From: Bacillus sp. sid0103
GTDB taxonomy: Bacteria; Bacillota; Bacilli; Bacillales_B; DSM-18226
Length of the DNA: 12,104 bases
NCBI RefSeq assembly: GCF_019219025.1
Contig: NZ_JAHUWN010000056.1
Coordinates: forward strand, 1 to 12,104
Reading direction: 5' to 3'
The notes below the pieces were generated by a model, which worked only from the letters and a program-made list of their open reading frames with translations, made no database searches and was not told the DNA's origin. Shown here piece after piece: positions 1 through 6,848 of this stretch. The translations under genes and the position numbers were made by a program. The stretch's first letter is position 1; the number at the start of each line of letters is the position of its first letter.

Positions 1-345
1 TGATAATCCAGTTCCAGTTAGGACGTCACCTGATTCAAAAAATGGTAGTAAGTGGTTGTTGATATATGGGTTGTTACTCAACCTGAAAGACGCCAAAGCA
101 GCTAAATGACACCATAATGTAAATGCTTACGTCATGCAAAACTTTGCCGTTTCTTCTATTATATATAGCTCTCCACAGCGGACATCTTCCATCTGTAAAA
201 AATTCGAACTAAAAAGACCCGCTTTACCCACTGCATTTAAAAATTCTTTCGGATAATAAGCCTTCTCATCAATTTGTCTGATATTTGGTTTAAGATGGTC
301 ATTAATTATTTGATTAAATACAACATTTTCTATTTTTTTATCCAT
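1..345 (-). pseudogene. Acyl-CoA dehydrogenase, N-terminal part, with in-frame stop
   Basis: This is the N-terminal alpha-helical domain of an acyl-CoA dehydrogenase, a flavoenzyme that oxidises acyl-CoA thioesters. The ATG at 345 follows AGGAG with a 7-base gap, so I prefer it to the longer frame opening at 447. The first 72 codons include IDEKAYYPKEF and KAGLF, typical of the domain's second and third helices. A TAA at 127-129 then interrupts the frame. The same frame continues past it with family-like sequence (FTLWCHLAALA, then LTGTGLS at the window edge, just before the expected flavin-contact region). The lesion is therefore a nonsense change and not a frameshift. The rest lies outside the window. 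The family is clear from these motifs, but substrate cannot be judged. A sequencing error at the TAA is the main alternative to a true pseudogene. Confidence 0.72.
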
Positions 346-459
346 ATTGCAACTCCTAAAAAATAGTTTATGGAAAGGTATCTTCTCCATATTATCGGAT
401 TTTAAATTTTTATTACCATCCAATGAGCTGCTTTTTTCACCATCCATTTGTTGTTTATC

Positions 460-489
460 AAAAAAAGGATCATGTCAATAACATGATCC
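460..489 (-). terminator. Intrinsic terminator after the aminotransferase remnant
   Basis: On the minus strand a perfect 9-bp stem (GGATCATGT / ACATGATCC, loop of 5) is followed directly by seven T residues. It lies 10 bases after the stop codon of the aminotransferase remnant. It would also separate that gene from the acyl-CoA dehydrogenase gene downstream. Confidence 0.9.
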
Positions 490-498
490 CTTCTAACT

Positions 499-750
499 TT
501 AAATATTAGTAGACGCAAGTGCTTCCGCAAACCTTTTAATTCCTTCATCAATTGATTCTTCATTTTCCCTTGCAAATGTAAAACGAACAAAACCTTTTTG
601 AGACCCCATCGTATAGCCAGGGACATAAATGACTCCCTTTTTGATCGATTCCTCCAATAGTTGCGTTTCATTCACCTCTTTTTTTATCTTGCACCAAATA
701 TTAATGCAGCCCATAGGGGTGGAATAATCAATTTCATCCTTTAAATAAAA
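499..750 (-). pseudogene. Class I/II PLP aminotransferase, C-terminal fragment
   Basis: Only the last 83 residues or so remain. They read as the small C-terminal domain of a fold-type I aminotransferase (or a MocR-type regulator with the same domain): a STPMGCINIWCKI strand, then GVIYVPGYTMGS, then FVRFTFARENEESI, which holds the conserved arginine that grips the substrate carboxylate, and a final helix. A full protein would be about 380-400 residues. The PLP lysine and the whole large domain are missing. Homology stops abruptly near 750, where unrelated plus-strand coding sequence begins, so this is a deletion junction. The gene keeps its own terminator at 460-489. Substrate cannot be assigned. 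Confidence 0.7.
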
Positions 751-886
751 ATGTTATAAAAAACTGATTGATCCCTCAACAGGTGATGAGTTGGGAATAG
801 CCTATTACTCTAAAAAGACTGGAAATTTGGTTAATAATATACAAGTTATCAATGCTGAAGATGAACTTTTAGAAAGCCGGAAATAA
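749..886 (+). pseudogene. C-terminal tail of an unrecognised protein
   Basis: An open plus-strand frame with no usable start runs from the junction at about 750 to a TAA at 884-886. It encodes about 45 residues, including LIDPSTGDELGIAYY and NNIQVINAEDELLE, and has a coding-like acidic and hydrophilic composition. The stop lies inside the stem of a strong terminator, which is how a genuine gene end looks. I do not recognise the family. It reads as the surviving end of a gene whose 5' part was lost when it was joined to the aminotransferase remnant. Confidence 0.45.
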
Positions 887-904
887 ATCATTTCCGGCTT
901 TTTT
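875..904 (+). terminator. Intrinsic terminator
   Basis: A perfect 10-bp stem (AGCCGGAAAT / ATTTCCGGCT, 5-base loop) is followed by six T residues counting the last stem base. It serves the plus-strand tail ending at 886. The small minus-strand gene ends at 904, so the same stem may also weakly stop transcription from that side, where the following run is only TTTCT. Confidence 0.9.
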
Positions 905-1032
905 CATAACTTACCCGTTCCATTGCAGCTATCGCAAGTTTTGTGATCAACGCCTATGATTGTCTTGAACCAGATTTCCCCTTCGCCATTACAGACGGGA
1001 CACACATCTTCCTGTTCTAAAATAGGTTCCAT
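904..1032 (-). CDS. Small four-cysteine (zinc-ribbon-like) protein, 42 aa
   Basis: This is a complete short gene. ATG follows AAGGAGAACTTTGG, with GGAG 8 bases upstream, and TGA is at 904. The 42-residue product has two cysteine pairs, CPVCNGEGE (residues 11-19) and CDSCNGTGK (33-41). These resemble the CxxCxGxG repeats that bind zinc in DnaJ and in small Bacillus proteins of the YuiA kind. Two such motifs could bind one zinc ion. No other domain is present. It starts 35 bases after the cysteine synthase stop, so it may once have been co-transcribed with cysK. It is one of the few undamaged genes in the left third. Exact role unknown. Confidence 0.7.
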   Translation of the reverse strand: MEPILEQEDVCPVCNGEGEIWFKTIIGVDHKTCDSCNGTGKL

Positions 1033-1067
1033 CCAAAGTTCTCCTTCCTCTTAATGCATATATTTCT

Positions 1068-1436
1068 TTAACTTTGAAATAAATCAGATGATAAGTATCG
1101 TTCCCCTGTATCGGGCGCCAAGCCTAGAACATTAGCCGTTGGCGGCAAGGATTTAGCAATTTGAAGAGCAAAATAGATAGATGCAGCACCTGATGCCCCA
1201 ACCAAAATCCCCTCTTCACTGGCGAGACGCCGACATGTATCCTGAGCTTCTTCGTCATGAATCAATAAAATTTTATCGATAATGTCCCGATTTAAGATTT
1301 TAGGTATGAAACCTGGACCTGTGCCAGGAATTTTATGCGGACCTGGTTTCCCACCAGACAATACAGGAGAACCAGCCGGCTCAACAACATAGATTTTTAA
1401 ATCTGGAATTAAATTTTGATCCTTTTTAAAAAATCC
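1068..1436 (-). pseudogene. cysK: Cysteine synthase (O-acetylserine sulfhydrylase), C-terminal fragment
   Basis: The enzyme makes cysteine from O-acetylserine and sulfide with PLP. The fragment holds the last 120 residues or so: KIYVVEPAGSPVLSGG, then KPGPHKIPGTGPGFIPKIL, which is the substrate-gate region, EEGILVGASGAA, in which the serine contacts the PLP pyridine nitrogen, and LAPDTGERYLS at the end. This signature is specific to the CysK family. The N-terminal part with the catalytic PLP lysine (about 190 residues) is missing. Homology stops near 1430, exactly where an 11-bp inverted repeat begins (1433-1487), so the gene seems cut by an IS-linked deletion. No start codon is available. 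Confidence 0.85.
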
Positions 1437-1487
1437 CTCTTGTATGAACAGTATAGGATTTTTCCTAACTGTCTACACAAGAGGGAT
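1433..1487 (-). repeat. Interrupted palindrome, probable IS150-type end hairpin
   Basis: Outer arms ATCCCTCTTGT / ACAAGAGGGAT (11 bp, perfect) enclose a second imperfect pair (ACAGTATAGG / CCTAACTGT around TTTTT). Read on the minus strand the hairpin is followed by six T residues, so it is terminator-like. Its layout and the embedded GTAGACA match the left-end hairpins at 9530-9577 and 10577-10622, which precede IS3/IS150 orfA genes. No transposase follows here; the cysteine synthase remnant does. I infer an IS left end stranded by deletion. Confidence 0.5.
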
Positions 1488-1572
1488 AATATCATAACCT
1501 TTTTATAAATTCGAAGTATTTTAATGTTACAGCGGACTAAAACAGCAAGGTGATTTAAAACCATTGCCGTAG

Positions 1573-1791
1573 CGAACTAATTTTGATTTTATCAAATATA
1601 AACAAGGAAATGTGACACCCCATTGGTTTCGTCACTATTTTGCCCAGGAAGCCTATCGAAGTGGAGCCCCTCTCTTGTTTATCCAAAATACATTAGGACA
1701 TAAGAAAGTAACTACCACAGAAATTTATCTGAAGGAAATCATGAAAAAGGAAAATGACGCAGCGCAGTACATTGATGAGAAAAAATATTAA
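1573..1791 (+). pseudogene. Tyrosine recombinase/integrase, catalytic C-terminus
   Basis: About 70 codons of a phage-integrase-type recombinase remain. The fragment shows HWFRHYFAQEAYRSG (the H-x-x-R box), then LLFIQNTLGHKKVTTTEIYL, with the second conserved histidine and the tyrosine nucleophile, and a lysine-rich tail to TAA at 1789-1791. The core-binding domain and first catalytic arginine are absent, and a TAG in frame at 1570 closes the frame upstream. No start or ribosome binding site is visible. The spacing of the R-H-R-Y tail is standard for XerC/D-like and IS-borne tyrosine recombinases. It is a dead remnant next to other mobile-element debris. Confidence 0.8.
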
Positions 1792-1812
1792 AAAAGATTA
1801 CCAATTTTGGTG

Positions 1813-1857
1813 TTGAAAGAGATGATATCATTCCCTGTGACCGCTTGAAAGAGATGA
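1813..1857. repeat. Short direct repeat, possible IS21-like terminal remnant
   Basis: TTGAAAGAGATGA occurs twice, at 1813-1825 and 1845-1857, 32 bases apart. Multiple short repeats near the ends are known for IS21-family elements, and the following stretch to 1890 (TTGATAAATTGGGACAC) has the look of such an end. No istA or istB sequence is present, so the assignment is tentative. Confidence 0.3.
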
Positions 1858-1931
1858 CCCTGTTTTTTGCTTGATAAATTGGGACACTTTTTTCCAGTTT
1901 GAAACCTACATTTTTACATGGAGAGGCATAC

Positions 1932-2015
1932 ATGATTGCCTTGGTTAATCAGGTAGGCCCTTTTTTGGATATTTCCGGAAATCAATTAAAGGAATGCGCC
2001 ATATGGCCCTACTGA
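1932..2015 (+). pseudogene. Start of an unrecognised gene fused to the mmuM break
   Basis: ATG at 1932 follows GGAGAGG and opens a 27-codon frame that begins MIALVNQVGPFLDISGNQLK. The 3' part overlaps the truncated end of mmuM on the other strand, so only about the first 20 codons can be original. It may be the 5' end of a gene cut off at the recombination junction near 1990. I do not recognise the family, and chance is possible. Confidence 0.25.
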
Positions 2016-2375
2016 ACCGGCTACTAAAGGCTTCGACCGGTTTGACCGGTTCTCGGATTTTCCCCAGAATTCATCGCGTGCTTTTAAGGCTATCTGGACG
2101 GATTTCTTTATGAGAAATAGCGCTTCAGCCTCGCTTAAACCGCGTCGGGCAAATCCTTCGACAGTTGCCTGGTAACTGGCGGTGATAGCACAGTCAGCTC
2201 TCGCTGTAAAATAATCCGTATGTACCTGTTTGATAAGCTCCGGATTTTCCATAAGTATGGTTGCCGACCAAAGGCTGTCGTTCAAATCACAGCCATGACG
2301 CTCAAGCTCAGTTGCCATTGCACCGTCAAGTATAACTAGCGGGAATTTCTGTAATATGTTTTCAATAGGATTCAT
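1986..2375 (-). pseudogene. mmuM: Homocysteine S-methyltransferase, N-terminal fragment
   Basis: Intact MmuM (about 310 residues) moves a methyl group from S-methylmethionine to homocysteine, giving two methionines. ATG at 2375 follows GGAGG with a 7-base gap, so the start is genuine. The 129 residues carry the barrel start ILDGAMATELERHG (15-28), ITASYQATVEGF and VAGSVGPYGAFL, which fit pfam02574 closely. The frame then ends where family proteins continue with a glycine-rich loop. The C-terminal zinc-binding cysteines, needed for activation of homocysteine, are missing, so the protein cannot be active. It lies downstream of the S-methylmethionine-type permease in the same direction, the order of mmuP-mmuM (ybgF-ybgG) operons. 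The break is at about 1990. Confidence 0.85.
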
Positions 2376-2545
2376 TGTAGTACCTCCGCTACAGTCAATT
2401 TTCTGTGATCCCGTAGAAATGATGAAAGGACGAGGACTTTCTATTTCTTATATCATCAGTGTCTGAGTTCATCAATATAGACCAAAGTTGGAAAAATGTC
2501 TTGGCCGTTACTTAAGTTAAACAGATTTTAGGTAGAGTCGAAGCG

Positions 2546-2611
2546 ATGAATTTGGTTAGAAAGGACAGATTCTCCTGCGGAGAAGTCTGTCCAAAGTCAG
2601 GTGAAATTCAT
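2546..2611. repeat. Nested stem-loop in the permease-mmuM gap, probable IS end
   Basis: The 381-base gap between the permease and mmuM has no convincing gene. It contains a strong nested inverted repeat: outer arms ATGAATTT / AAATTCAT (2546-2553, 2604-2611) and inner arms GGACAGATTCTCC / GGAGAAGTCTGTCC (2563-2592), which pair fully apart from one bulged base. No T-run follows. Such hairpins occur at ends of IS elements in bacilli, so this may be the scar of an element inserted between two operon genes. No S-box or T-box pattern is visible. Confidence 0.5.
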
Positions 2612-2756
2612 TCAGCAATGGATTGGATTAATAGCTTAACAGTCTGACAACCGAAGATTTTGTACGTTTTTTTATTTTATTTACAGTTTTTTACACCTCT
2701 CCCGATAGTATCAGTAGTATATTCCAGTTTAATGGATCTCTTACACCAGACCCTCT

Positions 2757-4193
2757 CTACTTAATATTCTCTATATACTGATCGAGTTCATCATGAGAAT
2801 CTAATAGATTCTTCTTTCCACGATTTTTAATATAGTAGTAAAAATAGCATAAAGCAATGAAGGGTACTCCGCTATACAGAGCAATTCGTTGGCTTTGATC
2901 GAAAGCAAGTCCTACACAAGAAGCGAAACACAAAACAAAAGCAGTGATGGGCACAAAGGGATAAAGCGGTGTACGAAATTTCAAATGTGTAATATTCCCC
3001 CCCTCTTTAATAAAACGCTTACGAAACATATACTGCGATAACACAATTCCCATCCACACAATAACCACGGCAAATCCTGAAATAGCTACAAGCACTAAAT
3101 AAACCGTATCTGGTGCAACTACACTAGAGAATAACGACAAACAGGCTACTGCCATACTTACAATTAACGCATTAAGCGGCACTCCTTTTGAGGTTACCTT
3201 TCCTAAGAGGGGGCTTATTGTTTTTTCGTTGGAAAGAGACCATAACATACGAGTAGATGCATAGAGACCGGAATTTGCTACGGATAATAAAGCTGTAAGA
3301 ATAACGAAGTTCATGATATCAGCTGCATAAGGAATTCCTATATTATCAAAGACCATAACGAACGGACTTTCAATGACTCCCGCTTCTTTCCAAGAGATTA
3401 ATCCAGATAATACAAATATAGCACCGATAAAGAAGAAAACGGTTCTCCAAATTACATTTCTAACGGATCGGGGTATGTCTTTTTCCGGATTTTCGCTCTC
3501 TCCCGCGGTAATTCCAATGAGCTCTGTTCCTGAAAAGGCAAAGTTTACGGAAATCATAGCCATTAAAACTGGAAGCAGCCCATTAGGAAAAAGACCTCCT
3601 TCACCAGTAAAATGTGAGAGCATCGGGGCAGATGCATGGCCTTTCATTGGTATGAAACCAAACATCGCAGCTCCCCCCAATATGATAAATAAAATAATGG
3701 TAATTATTTTAATTCCGGCAAACCAAAATTCTGCCTCCGCAAAAAATTTTACTGAAAAGGCATTTAGTAGAAAAAGGGTAATCGCAAAGATGACACTCCA
3801 TATCCAAACGGAAGTATCAGGGAACCATCTCTTCATTAATAGACCGGATGCGGTAAATTCCGATCCTACTGTTACCACCCAGGTAAGCCAGTACATTACA
3901 CCAATGGTAAATCCGGTAGCAGGACCGACATACTTTGTAGCATACGTTTGAAATGAACCGGTTACCGGCATGGCTACAGTTAATTCACCAAGGCACAGCA
4001 TAACAAGATACATAATCAATGCCCCAACTAAATAAGCGAGAATCGTCCCTCCTGGTCCAGCTTGATTAATGGTATAGCCCGTGCTTAGAAAAAGGCCCGT
4101 TCCAATTACCCCTCCTAGCGAAATCATGAACAAATGTCTGCTTTTCATTGTACGCTTTAACTGATTTTGATCAGAATTATTTGCCTGTAGCAT
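2757..4193 (-). CDS. mmuP: Amino acid permease, S-methylmethionine type (APC family)
   Basis: This is a 478-residue secondary transporter of the amino acid-polyamine-organocation superfamily, in the cytoplasmic membrane, with about 12 hydrophobic segments. ATG at 4193 follows AAAGGAGG with a 7-base gap; an upstream in-frame start at 4223 has no such site. The N-terminus shows the family's substrate loop [12 protein letters not shown] (28-39). The central part, with [50 protein letters not shown] and RMLWSLSNE, matches my memory of E. coli MmuP almost segment for segment, including FGFIPM and the SSVVAP loop. Methionine, GABA or lysine permeases are alternatives but fit less well. It is the last intact gene of the operon, 75 bases after the aldehyde dehydrogenase stop, with mmuM remains following. 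I see no terminator behind it. Confidence 0.85.
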   Translation of the reverse strand: MLQANNSDQNQLKRTMKSRHLFMISLGGVIGTGLFLSTGYTINQAGPGGTILAYLVGALIMYLVMLCLGELTVAMPVTGSFQTYATKYVGPATGFTIGVMYWLTWVVTVGSEFTASGLLMKRWFPDTSVWIWSVIFAITLFLLNAFSVKFFAEAEFWFAGIKIITIILFIILGGAAMFGFIPMKGHASAPMLSHFTGEGGLFPNGLLPVLMAMISVNFAFSGTELIGITAGESENPEKDIPRSVRNVIWRTVFFFIGAIFVLSGLISWKEAGVIESPFVMVFDNIGIPYAADIMNFVILTALLSVANSGLYASTRMLWSLSNEKTISPLLGKVTSKGVPLNALIVSMAVACLSLFSSVVAPDTVYLVLVAISGFAVVIVWMGIVLSQYMFRKRFIKEGGNITHLKFRTPLYPFVPITAFVLCFASCVGLAFDQSQRIALYSGVPFIALCYFYYYIKNRGKKNLLDSHDELDQYIENIK

Positions 4194-4268
4194 CCAGTTT
4201 CCTCCTTTGGTATAGGTAACCACGTGGCCAACCTATTAGGTCAATTCCTATTAAACTAGCATTTTTTA

Positions 4269-5723
4269 TTATCTTTTAACGGCAACCTTAAAACAAACAA
4301 CTTTTGGTTCGGTCATTTCTTGAAGTGCAAATTTAATTCCTTCACGACCTATACCAGAACCTTTTACCCCCCCAAAAGGCATCGCATCTATTCGATAATC
4401 GGAGCTGTCATTTACGATAACCCCGCCTACATCAAGCTTACGTACAGCCCCCAAAGCATAATCTAAATTTCGAGTGAAAATACCTGCTTGTAAGCCGAAA
4501 GCCACATTGTTAGATTGAAAAATAGCTGTATCAAGATCAGGAACACTATAAAGGGTAACAACTGGTCCGAAGACTTCTTCCGTTGCCAGCTTGCAATCAG
4601 CTGGTACATTCTCTAAAACAGTTGGGTAATAAAAAGATCCCTTTCGTTTGCCGCCACAAAGCAATTTTGCACCGCTTTCAACGGCTTCATTAACCCAACT
4701 CTCCACCCGCTTTGCTTCCTTTTCTGATATCATTGGCCCCATATCGGTTTCCTCTGAAAATTTATTACCCACTCGATACTTTAGAGTACGAGTAAGGAAC
4801 CTTCCGACAAAGTCCTGATAAATCCCTTCTTGAACATATACTCTTTGCACTCCGAGGCAATTTTGACCTGCGGCCCAAAAGGCTCCGGAAACAGTTGATT
4901 CAACGGCTTCTTCTAAATCAGCGTCTTCCAGAACGATAACCGGTGAGTTCGATCCTAATTCCATACTGAACTTTTTCATGCCCGCCTTTTGCATAATCAC
5001 TTGGCCAGTGGAAAGTCCCCCTGTAAAAGATATCATTCGTATCGCTGGATGGGTAATCAGGCTTTCTCCCATATCACTTGGATAACCGGTAATGACGGAT
5101 AAAACTTTAGGAGGCAAACCTGCTTTTTCAAATGCTTCTGCCAATAAAAGAGCGCTTAATGGTGTAGCTGGTGCTGGTTTAACGATAATCGCATTTCCAG
5201 CAGCAATAGCTGGCCCCACTTTATGTGCAACAAGGTTTAATGGATCGTTAAAAGGCGTGATCGCCACAATGATTCCAATAGGAAAACGATAATAATATCC
5301 CATGCGATCTTCACTTCCCGGCATTTGGTCAAATAAAATCGTTTCTCCATTCATTCTCCTTGCCTCTTCAGCACTAATACGAAGAGTCTCAATACAGCGT
5401 AATACTTCTTTTCTTGCCTCTTTAATTGTTTTACTTCCCTCACATGCAATCGTGGTTGCAAATTTTTCTTTATGTTCATAAATCCAGTCAGCAGCACGAC
5501 TTAGAATCGTGATTCTTTCGTGCGTCGACATGTCAGCAGCAATTTTTGCTCCCTTTTTTGCCTCCTCTATGGTATGAAGTACATCTTCCTCATTAGCGGC
5601 AGGGACAGTTGCGATTAAACGATTATCTTGGGGGTCGAAGACTTTTATGCTTTTGGAGCGGGATACCCACTTTCCAGCTAGAAACATCTTATTTTCTTTT
5701 GTCTGTGTCTCTATAAATGTCAT
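4269..5723 (-). CDS. NAD(P)-dependent aldehyde dehydrogenase
   Basis: This is a full-length (484 aa) ALDH-superfamily enzyme, which oxidises an aldehyde to its acid. ATG at 5723 follows GAGGTGG with a 7-base gap. Catalytic parts are complete: N159 in TPFND (oxyanion), K182 in VKPAPATP (cofactor), FTGGLSTG 233-240, general base E255 in MELGSNS, nucleophile C289 in GQNCLG, E383 in EEVFGP, and the C-terminal PFGGVKGSGIGREG. FND and GQNC, with the GETILFD lead, resemble the lactaldehyde, succinate-semialdehyde and phosphonoacetaldehyde group more than betaine aldehyde enzymes. Lying between homoserine dehydrogenase and a permease, it may oxidise aspartate semialdehyde to aspartate without phosphate, or propanal formed from 2-oxobutyrate. 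Both are inferences. It has no CoA-acylating features that I can see. Confidence 0.9.
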   Translation of the reverse strand: MTFIETQTKENKMFLAGKWVSRSKSIKVFDPQDNRLIATVPAANEEDVLHTIEEAKKGAKIAADMSTHERITILSRAADWIYEHKEKFATTIACEGSKTIKEARKEVLRCIETLRISAEEARRMNGETILFDQMPGSEDRMGYYYRFPIGIIVAITPFNDPLNLVAHKVGPAIAAGNAIIVKPAPATPLSALLLAEAFEKAGLPPKVLSVITGYPSDMGESLITHPAIRMISFTGGLSTGQVIMQKAGMKKFSMELGSNSPVIVLEDADLEEAVESTVSGAFWAAGQNCLGVQRVYVQEGIYQDFVGRFLTRTLKYRVGNKFSEETDMGPMISEKEAKRVESWVNEAVESGAKLLCGGKRKGSFYYPTVLENVPADCKLATEEVFGPVVTLYSVPDLDTAIFQSNNVAFGLQAGIFTRNLDYALGAVRKLDVGGVIVNDSSDYRIDAMPFGGVKGSGIGREGIKFALQEMTEPKVVCFKVAVKR

Positions 5724-5779
5724 TATGTAACCACCTCATATGACTAATTTTTTATTTTGTAATTTAATAGTGCAAAAGA

Positions 5780-6820
5780 TTACAATTGACCGCGGCTAAT
5801 ATTAATTAAATCAATAAGAATAGAGAATCCGGTTTCCTTTCGGCCAGCTCCGGCACCAATAAGCGTGATCGGACCGGCTAAATCGCAATCATATGTAATC
5901 GCATTTTGTGCACCTGAGACTCCAGCTAAAGGATCTGTAATCGGTATCGCTTCGGGACCTACCTTTGCGATGACTTTATCACCATCTTTTATACATTTAG
6001 CAATAAGTTTCCACTTTTTCCCCTCAGATTTTGCCCATTGGATATCTTGTTGTGTAAGATGACTAATTCCTTCACATTCTACTTCTTCTCGTTTCATCGG
6101 AACGTTCATGACAATATTAGCAAGAATAGTAGCTTTATATTGTGCATCATACCCCTCGACATCACTTGTAGGATCTGCCTCTGCATAGCCAAGAGTTTGT
6201 GCCTCAGCCAATGCTGCCTCATAACTCAAGCCTTCTTCCATTTTGGTTAAAATATAATTGGTCGTTCCATTTAAAATCCCACGTATTTCAGAAATATTAT
6301 TTCCTGCCAATGCAACGAGGGGCATTCTCAATGCAGGTGTTCCGCTCATAACGGTTCCTTCAAAGCCCCATCGAACATGATTCTTTCTGGCTAACTCAAC
6401 TAGCTCTTGGTAAGCTAAAGAAACTGGGCCTTTATTACTCATTACTACATTCTTTCTGCTTTCAAATGCTGCCTTACAATGATCGATAGCAGGTTGGCCG
6501 GTTTTGACATCTGTGAAAGTAATTTCTACAATGGTGTCCGCATTACTTTCACGGATTGTCTGAAAACTATCCCATCCTCTTACCAAACCAGGGCTTTCCG
6601 GGTAACGATCAAGTTTCCCTGTTTCCTTTACAGCCTGTAATGCTTTTGCAATATCTAAGCCTTCTGGATGATAAAGAGATCCCTTAAGAAAATCGGAAAT
6701 GGCAACAATTTTTGCATCAAAGGCAAGTTCGCTGAGTAACAATTCACCTTTTTCTTCTAAAATTTCTGCAAATCCTTGACCAACTACACCAAAACCAAGC
6801 AACGCAATTTTATGTGTCAT
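5780..6820 (-). CDS. Homoserine dehydrogenase, short form without ACT domain
   Basis: It interconverts L-homoserine and L-aspartate 4-semialdehyde with NAD(P). I chose ATG 6820 (346 aa), preceded by AAGAGG and an 8-base gap; ATG 6838 is in frame but has a poor site. Visible parts are the Rossmann loop LGFGVVGQG (8-16), SNKGP with K130, NGTTNYIL (184-191), and GYAEADPTSDVEGYDAQYK (211-229). That last stretch has E214, D220, D225 and K229 spaced exactly like E208, D214, D219 and K223 of yeast homoserine dehydrogenase. The biosynthetic Bacillus enzyme is about 430 residues with a C-terminal ACT domain for threonine feedback; this one stops at the catalytic domain. Operon context suggests it works in the catabolic direction, oxidising homoserine. 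It starts 28 bases after the upstream PLP gene. Confidence 0.9.
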   Translation of the reverse strand: MTHKIALLGFGVVGQGFAEILEEKGELLLSELAFDAKIVAISDFLKGSLYHPEGLDIAKALQAVKETGKLDRYPESPGLVRGWDSFQTIRESNADTIVEITFTDVKTGQPAIDHCKAAFESRKNVVMSNKGPVSLAYQELVELARKNHVRWGFEGTVMSGTPALRMPLVALAGNNISEIRGILNGTTNYILTKMEEGLSYEAALAEAQTLGYAEADPTSDVEGYDAQYKATILANIVMNVPMKREEVECEGISHLTQQDIQWAKSEGKKWKLIAKCIKDGDKVIAKVGPEAIPITDPLAGVSGAQNAITYDCDLAGPITLIGAGAGRKETGFSILIDLINISRGQL

Positions 6821-6848
6821 ACTCAATACCTCTTCCATTGTTATATTT

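Noticed and set aside
346..447. Longer start for the acyl-CoA dehydrogenase at 447
   Set aside because: The ATG at 345 has AGGAG at ideal spacing, and the extra 34 residues do not resemble the family.
402..671. 89-codon minus-strand frame
   Set aside because: It is an out-of-frame shadow of the aminotransferase tail and runs through that gene's terminator.
1739..1933. 64-codon minus-strand frame
   Set aside because: It is antisense to the recombinase tail and the repeat stretch, without a ribosome binding site or recognisable motif.
2376..2756. SAM (S-box) or T-box riboswitch ahead of mmuM
   Set aside because: I looked for the S-box core and the T-box specifier and antiterminator pattern on the minus strand and found neither. 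The only strong structure is the nested stem-loop without a T-run.
3373..3951. 192-codon open frame on the plus strand
   Set aside because: It lies antisense inside the permease gene, its product has no family features, and the permease frame is clearly the coding one.
4212..4236. Small inverted repeat (ATAGGT / ACCTAT around CCACGTGG) before the permease
   Set aside because: It is short, has no T-run, and is best treated as a minor feature of the intergenic gap within an operon.
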